This document shows positions 60,012 to 64,000 of a DNA stretch of 64,000 bases, piece after piece. The notes beneath the pieces were generated by a model. The model did not search any database and had not been told where the DNA came from. It was given only the letters and a program-made list of their open reading frames with translations. This DNA is from CAZWRN01 sp964446685 (GTDB lineage: Bacteria > Patescibacteriota > Microgenomatia > Daviesbacterales > UBA10151): NCBI GenBank assembly GCA_964446685.1, contig CAYUPO010000006.1, positions 1-64,000 of the forward strand, written 5' to 3'. Position 1 is the first letter of the stretch; each line of letters starts with the position of its first letter. The translations under genes and the position numbers were made by a program.

Positions 60012-60171
60012 TAATACAGATAAGCAGATATATCGGCTAAAATCAGATGAGATCAGATTCTAGTTCAAAGAGATCCGATATATCTGAATTCTTCTATAAT
60101 CTGATACTCTGATCTAGCTGACACTCTGAAGAGCATCGCTCGCAAGCTTTGCTTACTTCTCCGGTTTTTTG

Positions 60172-60244
60172 CGTCCCTGGAGGGACTCGAACCCCCGACT
60201 TCAACGTCCGCAACGTTGCGCTCTATCCACTGAGCTACAGAGAC
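60172..60244 (-). tRNA. tRNA-Arg(GCG)
   Basis: Acceptor GTCTCTG/CAGGGAC, D arm GCTC/GAGC, anticodon arm CAACG-TTGCGGA-CGTTG with anticodon GCG, T arm GGGGG-TTCGAGT-CCCTC, G73. The usual bacterial CGN-box isoacceptor is ACG (A34 to inosine); GCG here reads CGC and CGU without inosine. Confidence 0.9.
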
Positions 60245-60441
60245 AAAAAGCATCGAATTTTCTACTGACCAATATCACTCCATTTAGTAATACTACCGAA
60301 AAATCGAATCGAAGTATTAATTTCTATTTAGAACTGTAAAAAGCAATAAAATTTGTCACTCCGTAGGAATTAACTGTTGGAATTAATTCCGTGAGTGAAT
60401 TTTACCTTAATTTTTAATTTATTGCATTAAGAGTAGTAAAC
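60245..60441. other. Intergenic region before 60477
   Basis: No convincing gene. CTCCGTAGGAATTAACTGTTGGAATTAATTCCGTGAG (60359-60394) is an imperfect palindrome with GGAATTAA/TTAATTCC arms. The rest is AT-rich. Confidence 0.5.
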
Positions 60442-60470
60442 TTGACTTATATAATATGTTATTGTATTAA
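60442..60470 (+). promoter_or_regulatory. Promoter of gene 60477-61103
   Basis: TTGACT (60442-60447), 17-base spacer, TATTAA (60465-60470), six bases to ATG 60477: a full promoter at leaderless distance. Confidence 0.6.
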
Positions 60471-60476
60471 TAGAAA

Positions 60477-61103
60477 ATGATTAAAAGCCCTGAATTAAAT
60501 GCTGAAATTGCTTTAGGAAAAATTCAGTCCTTGTCTAATAGACCTAGCCCTTTGAACACATTAAGAGTTCGCCAAGAGATCCGGGCTGTCGCTGATGGGG
60601 TTTTTTTTGGAGCATTTAAAAGTGATGCCACCTTGCAAGTATTAGGCAGGTGGAGTGGTATGGCTAGAGGTATTACTGGTTCTCTGGAAACTTATGGCCA
60701 TACTCTTTCAACTTTTTTAGACTCAATTCAAAAAGCTAAATCAGTTCCTCAAAAATTCCCCCCTCTTGATGCAGTAGAACGCTCAACAGATGAAATGTTT
60801 GATAAAATTGGGGCAGCAGACTGGGATAAACAGTATACAGCTGTTTCTGATACTTATGCTCGAGTGTTAGTTGATGATACAAAAGCAAGATACCATGAAG
60901 CAACAGAATTATATCTGCTCCGAAGTTCTCAAGATACAATTGATGGGCAGTATTTAAGTCAACCAGGAAATCCCTTAATTCAAACCCGACGTCATAGAGC
61001 AAGCATTATGGCAAGTGTTTTGCAAATTTTTGATACTCAAAACCGACCATTCGAATTATTCAAGGATATTCAGAAAAACAATGCTCAATCGGGTCTGCAA
61101 TAA
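60477..61103 (+). CDS. Hypothetical soluble helical protein
   Basis: A 208-residue protein of unknown function, mostly helical by appearance, with no signal, membrane helix or recognised motif. TATTAA six bases upstream and a TTGACT box support its start. It converges with the membrane protein gene 61126. Confidence 0.6.
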   Translation: MIKSPELNAEIALGKIQSLSNRPSPLNTLRVRQEIRAVADGVFFGAFKSDATLQVLGRWSGMARGITGSLETYGHTLSTFLDSIQKAKSVPQKFPPLDAVERSTDEMFDKIGAADWDKQYTAVSDTYARVLVDDTKARYHEATELYLLRSSQDTIDGQYLSQPGNPLIQTRRHRASIMASVLQIFDTQNRPFELFKDIQKNNAQSGLQ

Positions 61104-61125
61104 CTTTAATTTCTAGATATCAATA

Positions 61126-61737
61126 TTATTTACTGGGATTTTCTATTGCGAAGTATTTTTGTAGTGCATCTGACCATTTATCCATTTGAGATTTGGGGAC
61201 AATTTCTCTAAATGGTAGATACAATGCAGCGGTTCTTTTAACCTGTTCCTGATTGTCCTCACCTAAAACCAGTATTAACATCCCAGGAAAACGGAAATGA
61301 GTCAACAGGTACATTAAATTCTGGTCTCCTTTTTTTTCAAACCAAAAAGAATCTAGTTCATCCCAGTGATAGAAATGATCTCCGATTGTCACACCTTGGG
61401 TTGATAAACGATAAACGATATCTGAAGGAGCAATAAAATTTAATACATAAACTAAAAAACCAAAGGCGATCATAGCGCCAATTAGCAACCACTCCTGAAA
61501 GAAAAGGGCAATACAGGAAAGCAAAATTATTAAAGTGGCAACAGTGGTATAAAAAGATCTCCCTCTAACCATATGTGGCCTGGCAGGTGCTTTCCAGGTT
61601 AGAAGTTCGCGAACTGGGTCATACTCATTTTCAGGCTCTGTTTGATAATTATCAGGCTGAGAATTGAAATCACCGGGCGGCAATTCTAGAGTGTCAAGCG
61701 GACTTGATAAAAGGTGCTGGGCAGCAAACTTGGGCAT
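61126..61737 (-). CDS. Two-helix membrane protein with PH-like domain
   Basis: A 203-residue protein: an N-terminal cytoplasmic region, two adjacent helices (about 61-100), then a soluble C-terminal domain (DIVYRLSTQGVTIGDHFYHWDELDSFWF) whose pattern of strands and the WDELxxFW motif resembles the bacterial PH-like (DUF304-type) domains. TATACT (61744-61749) is six bases before ATG 61737. Confidence 0.65.
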   Translation of the reverse strand: MPKFAAQHLLSSPLDTLELPPGDFNSQPDNYQTEPENEYDPVRELLTWKAPARPHMVRGRSFYTTVATLIILLSCIALFFQEWLLIGAMIAFGFLVYVLNFIAPSDIVYRLSTQGVTIGDHFYHWDELDSFWFEKKGDQNLMYLLTHFRFPGMLILVLGEDNQEQVKRTAALYLPFREIVPKSQMDKWSDALQKYFAIENPSK

Positions 61738-61864
61738 AATATTAGTATAGAGTATTAAGGGGTAAGTATAAAGTAACTTAAGGAAGTATAAAGGGGAAAG
61801 TATTATGTATTATGGAAAACCAAAGATAACCCTCCCTTAATACTTAATACTTGTCCCTTCATAC

Positions 61865-63334
61865 TTATAGATTTGTTGCGAGCATTAGCTGGTCTACAGG
61901 AGCATAATTGTCAGTCAGAATTTGCCCGTTGGGAATTGGCCTGGTCCATTTGTTTTTCAGATATTCTGCTATTTCCGGAGAAGTATTTTGCTGATAGTTT
62001 GTTTTTGATCCTACTAACATTAAGTTCTGTAATGCTTCCCCATTATCTGGCTGATTTACGGCGAAAAGAGATACCTCCGGAAAAACTTGTTTAAATGTGT
62101 TGTACTCTGATTGTAAAAACAAACCTTTTTCTCCTTCAATTGAAGAAATAACATTGGCCAGGACTACTCCTTTGGGTTTGAGTAAGGCATGCATTCTTCT
62201 GACTGATTCCAACGTAGTTAACTGAAATGGAATGCTGTAGCCTTTAAAAGCATCAACCATGATAGCATCGTATTGTTCTCCCGAAGACCGGTTTAGAAAA
62301 GTTCTTCCATCCTCATGAAAGATAGTGAGTAGGTTGTAAGTTGTAGGTTGTAGATTAAAATATTTTTCCGCCAGCTGGGTGAGTTCAGGATCTATTTCCA
62401 CAACATCAACTGCTACTCCCTGATTTAGATAATATTTGGGGACAGAATATCCCGCTCCTCCTATCACTAATATTCTCTTCATTTCAGGAGTCAAAGCCTC
62501 AGCCAAACGGTAATATTTGGTGTAATCAAAAACCAGCTCATCTGAATCAAGATACATCGCCGAATCCAGTTTGCCATCCAGACTCATGATCCTGACCGGA
62601 CGACCTGCTTTATAAAAAACTGATTCATAAATAGCCACGTTATTGTATTGGGTGTTTTTACTTAATAGATTGTTTTCGCTAAATGTTTCCTGGATTATGT
62701 TGGATAGCAGAAATACACCTAAAAAAAGCACGATTCTGATCAAAATGGTTCTCAACAGGGGCTTGATGATCAGTAAGGAACAAAGCAGCAGCAACACACT
62801 AATCCCGGTAATAATCCGGGTTACCGGAAATGCGGCGATCAGATAAAATCCAGCTAAAAAAGTTCCGGTAATACTACCAATTGTAGAAAGAGCTGACAGA
62901 TTGCCGATAGTTCCGCCCATTTTTTCAATCGATGTGGTTTTTAGTTTCGCTGCAAATGGAGAAACCATTCCCAGCAAAATACTCGGAAGTGCAAACAGCA
63001 GCAAAGACAGCACTACGGATTTTGTCCCCAGATCCAGACTGCTCCCCCGCAACATTTCAAAGAAGATAAATTTAAGCCCAACAATCAAACACACCAGAAG
63101 TGAAGCCGTAAAAATAATTTTAGAAAGAAGTGAAACATCTGGGTTTTTATCTGCCAGGCGTCCCCCGTAATAATATCCCGCACTTAGTGCAGCAAGAATT
63201 ACGCCGATCAGTGAAGTCCAAATGACAATCGAAGTACCAACAAAGGGAGCTAACAAACGGGACCCAACCAACTCTAAAACCATCACCGCTCCCCCACAAA
63301 GAAAAACTACTAATTCAAGAGAATATTTTGACAT
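61865..63334 (-). CDS. Membrane-fused spermidine synthase-like protein
   Basis: A 489-residue fusion: about seven N-terminal helices (to residue about 205) and a C-terminal spermidine synthase-like Rossmann domain (VIGGAGYSVPKYYL, DVVEIDPELTQLAEKYF, DAIMVDAFKGYSIP). The helices place the enzyme at the membrane, as in common fused MFS/spermidine synthase proteins. Whether it makes a polyamine is unknown. TAAGGT lies seven bases before ATG 63334. Confidence 0.88.
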   Translation of the reverse strand: MSKYSLELVVFLCGGAVMVLELVGSRLLAPFVGTSIVIWTSLIGVILAALSAGYYYGGRLADKNPDVSLLSKIIFTASLLVCLIVGLKFIFFEMLRGSSLDLGTKSVVLSLLLFALPSILLGMVSPFAAKLKTTSIEKMGGTIGNLSALSTIGSITGTFLAGFYLIAAFPVTRIITGISVLLLLCSLLIIKPLLRTILIRIVLFLGVFLLSNIIQETFSENNLLSKNTQYNNVAIYESVFYKAGRPVRIMSLDGKLDSAMYLDSDELVFDYTKYYRLAEALTPEMKRILVIGGAGYSVPKYYLNQGVAVDVVEIDPELTQLAEKYFNLQPTTYNLLTIFHEDGRTFLNRSSGEQYDAIMVDAFKGYSIPFQLTTLESVRRMHALLKPKGVVLANVISSIEGEKGLFLQSEYNTFKQVFPEVSLFAVNQPDNGEALQNLMLVGSKTNYQQNTSPEIAEYLKNKWTRPIPNGQILTDNYAPVDQLMLATNL

Positions 63335-63397
63335 ATGTCATACCTTACCAGAGGAAGTGTTTAGGGTAAAGCGGAAAGTGCAAATCAACTCTACGTT

Positions 63398-63424
63398 CGT
63401 CATTCCCGCGAAATCGGGAATCTA
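63398..63424. repeat. Dispersed palindrome GTCATTCCCGCGAAATCGGGAAT
   Basis: A CATTCCCG...CGGGAATC inverted repeat of the same family as in tlyA (56250) and near 59160, here intergenic. Confidence 0.75.
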
Positions 63425-63480
63425 TAATCTAAGTAGTATTTACGCTTGCAATAACTTTCAACAATTAAATATAAAGTAAG

Positions 63481-63568
63481 GGAGAGGGAGGGATTTGAGT
63501 GTTTGTCGGTGACAAGCACATTGCCAAACCCTTCAAATCCATCCGCAAATAAAGCAGTTTATTTGCTC
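63481..63568 (-). repeat. tRNA-Ser-associated hairpin element, copy 2
   Basis: Inverted-orientation near-copy of 55149-55239, again just 3' of a tRNA-Ser gene (63580-63664). GCAAATAAA/TTTATTTGC and GGATGGATTTGAAGGGTTTG parts are identical to copy 1; the central loop (AATGTGCTTGTCAC versus GTTGTGCGATTGCGC) differs. Its end repeats the tRNA-Ser T-arm and acceptor 3' sequence (CTCAAATCCCTCCCTCTCC). Confidence 0.8.
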
Positions 63569-63579
63569 CCGAAAATTAG

Positions 63580-63664
63580 CGGAGAGGGAGGGATTTGAAC
63601 CCTCGGTACCTTGCGGCACGGAAGTTTAGTAAACTTCTGCACTAGACCACTATGCGACCTCTCC
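63580..63664 (-). tRNA. tRNA-Ser(ACT)
   Basis: Type II tRNA: acceptor GGAGAGG/CCTCTCC, D region as in tRNA-Ser(GGA), anticodon arm GAAGT-TTACTAA-ACTTC with anticodon ACT, T arm GAGGG-TTCAAAT-CCCTC. A34 at this box is unusual: AGY codons are normally read by GCT, which is also present at 63922. Could be a recently duplicated or decaying gene. Confidence 0.82.
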
Positions 63665-63753
63665 TAATTCGGATATAACAGAAAGATCCGTAGAATCGGC
63701 ACTATCAGAATCTGACACACTGATTACAGCTGACACTCTGATTTTATCTGTAC

Positions 63754-63843
63754 TGGCGGAGAGGGTGAGATTCGAACTCACGGTAAGCTTACACCTACGA
63801 CAGTTTTCAAGACTGTATCCATAAACCACTCGGACACCTCTCC
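63754..63843 (-). tRNA. tRNA-Ser(TGA)
   Basis: Type II tRNA: acceptor GGAGAGG/CCTCTCC, anticodon arm ACAGT-CTTGAAA-ACTGT with anticodon TGA, variable arm, T arm TGAG-TTCGAAT-CTCA, G73 and encoded CCA. Reads UCA/UCG/UCU/UCC depending on wobble modification. Confidence 0.92.
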
Positions 63844-63921
63844 AAATTCGGAATAACCAGAAAAAATCAGCTTATATCCGATATATCTGATCTTAGCTGA
63901 CGTGCTGACATCTCTGTACTG

Positions 63922-64000
63922 CGGAGAGGGAGGGATTTGAACCCTCGAAAGGATCTCTCCTTTAGAGCATTAGCACTGCCCCGCACTAGGCCACTATGCG
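63922..64000 (-). tRNA. tRNA-Ser(GCT), 5' end beyond window
   Basis: T arm, long variable arm and anticodon arm GGGCA-GTGCTAA-TGCTC with anticodon GCT are present, with D-arm sequence (GCATAGTGGCCTAGTGC) as in the other tRNA-Ser genes. The first about eight bases are cut off by the window edge. G73, no encoded CCA. Confidence 0.88.

Noticed and set aside
60065..60253. Minus-strand frame overlapping tRNA-Arg
   Set aside because: It runs through the tRNA and contains typical translated-tRNA peptide (VAQWIERNVADVEVGGSSP); not a gene.
1..64000. CRISPR array or restriction/defence system
   Set aside because: No regularly spaced direct repeats with unique spacers and no cas-, restriction- or toxin-like genes are visible. 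The 1-56 array has a seven-base unit without spacers.

Overview
The window looks like part of the chromosome of an uncultivated Candidate Phyla Radiation (Patescibacteria) bacterium, most likely Microgenomates-like. This is inferred from the AT-rich compact genes, prepilins with the GFTLIELLVTIAIIAI signature, CxxC-x17-CxxC zinc proteins, receiver-only response regulators, an archaeal-type PEP carboxylase and many short orphan genes. No rRNA is present and the lineage cannot be fixed from sequence alone. A run of exactly 100 N (32115-32214) shows this is a scaffold.

Layout. 0-4.7 kb: a Yip1-like membrane protein and a flavin reductase, then a five-gene minus-strand operon (two orphans, an orphan enzyme-like gene, an alpha/beta hydrolase, a divergent arginase-fold protein) behind a T-box leader. 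4.7-31.4 kb: mostly cell-envelope and housekeeping genes: a large polytopic membrane protein, nucleotidyltransferase, pseudouridine synthase, glutamine synthetase, tandem prepilins, GT-C glycosyltransferases, MsrA and membrane-anchored MsrB, histidine kinase, C39-like peptidase, L,D-transpeptidase, ABC-F ATPase, YpfJ-type metalloprotease and MFS transporter. 31.6-38.3 kb: a cassette of small, mostly cytoplasmic accessory genes (DUF1905, DUF2277, SRPBCC with ArsR, receiver, two DUF1801, DUF1697, phosphotransferase, DHFR-like, PhnB-like) that resembles acquired material. 38.4-51 kb: orphan genes, tRNA-Asn with an odd structured array upstream, aminotransferase plus PEP carboxylase (oxaloacetate to aspartate), a VKOR-dihydroorotate dehydrogenase fusion, a lytic transglycosylase and rpoD. 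51-64 kb: dnaG, a Tat-signal HExxH protein, TlyA-like methyltransferase, NUDIX, a SipW/TasA-like surface-fibre module, a spermidine-synthase-like fusion, and a cluster of tRNA-Ser genes with one tRNA-Arg.

Three sequence-level themes run through the window. First, over thirty start codons on both strands lie exactly six bases downstream of a -10 hexamer, so the first transcribed base should be the first base of the start codon: leaderless transcription appears to be the default, with Shine-Dalgarno sites mainly at operon-internal or long-leader genes. The rule also corrects several starts (GTG 54939, ATG 15981, ATG 35742, GTG 38383, GTG 4912). Second, REP-like palindromes occur between genes, inside the TlyA coding sequence in frame, at the 3' end of a methyltransferase gene, and inside the T-box terminator loop. 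Third, tRNA genes are accompanied by unusual tRNA-derived repeats: two tandem copies of a structured element carrying the 5' end of tRNA-Asn, and a roughly 90-bp element with a tRNA-Ser 3' end downstream of two tRNA-Ser genes. Anticodon usage is also odd (tRNA-Arg GCG, tRNA-Ser ACT).
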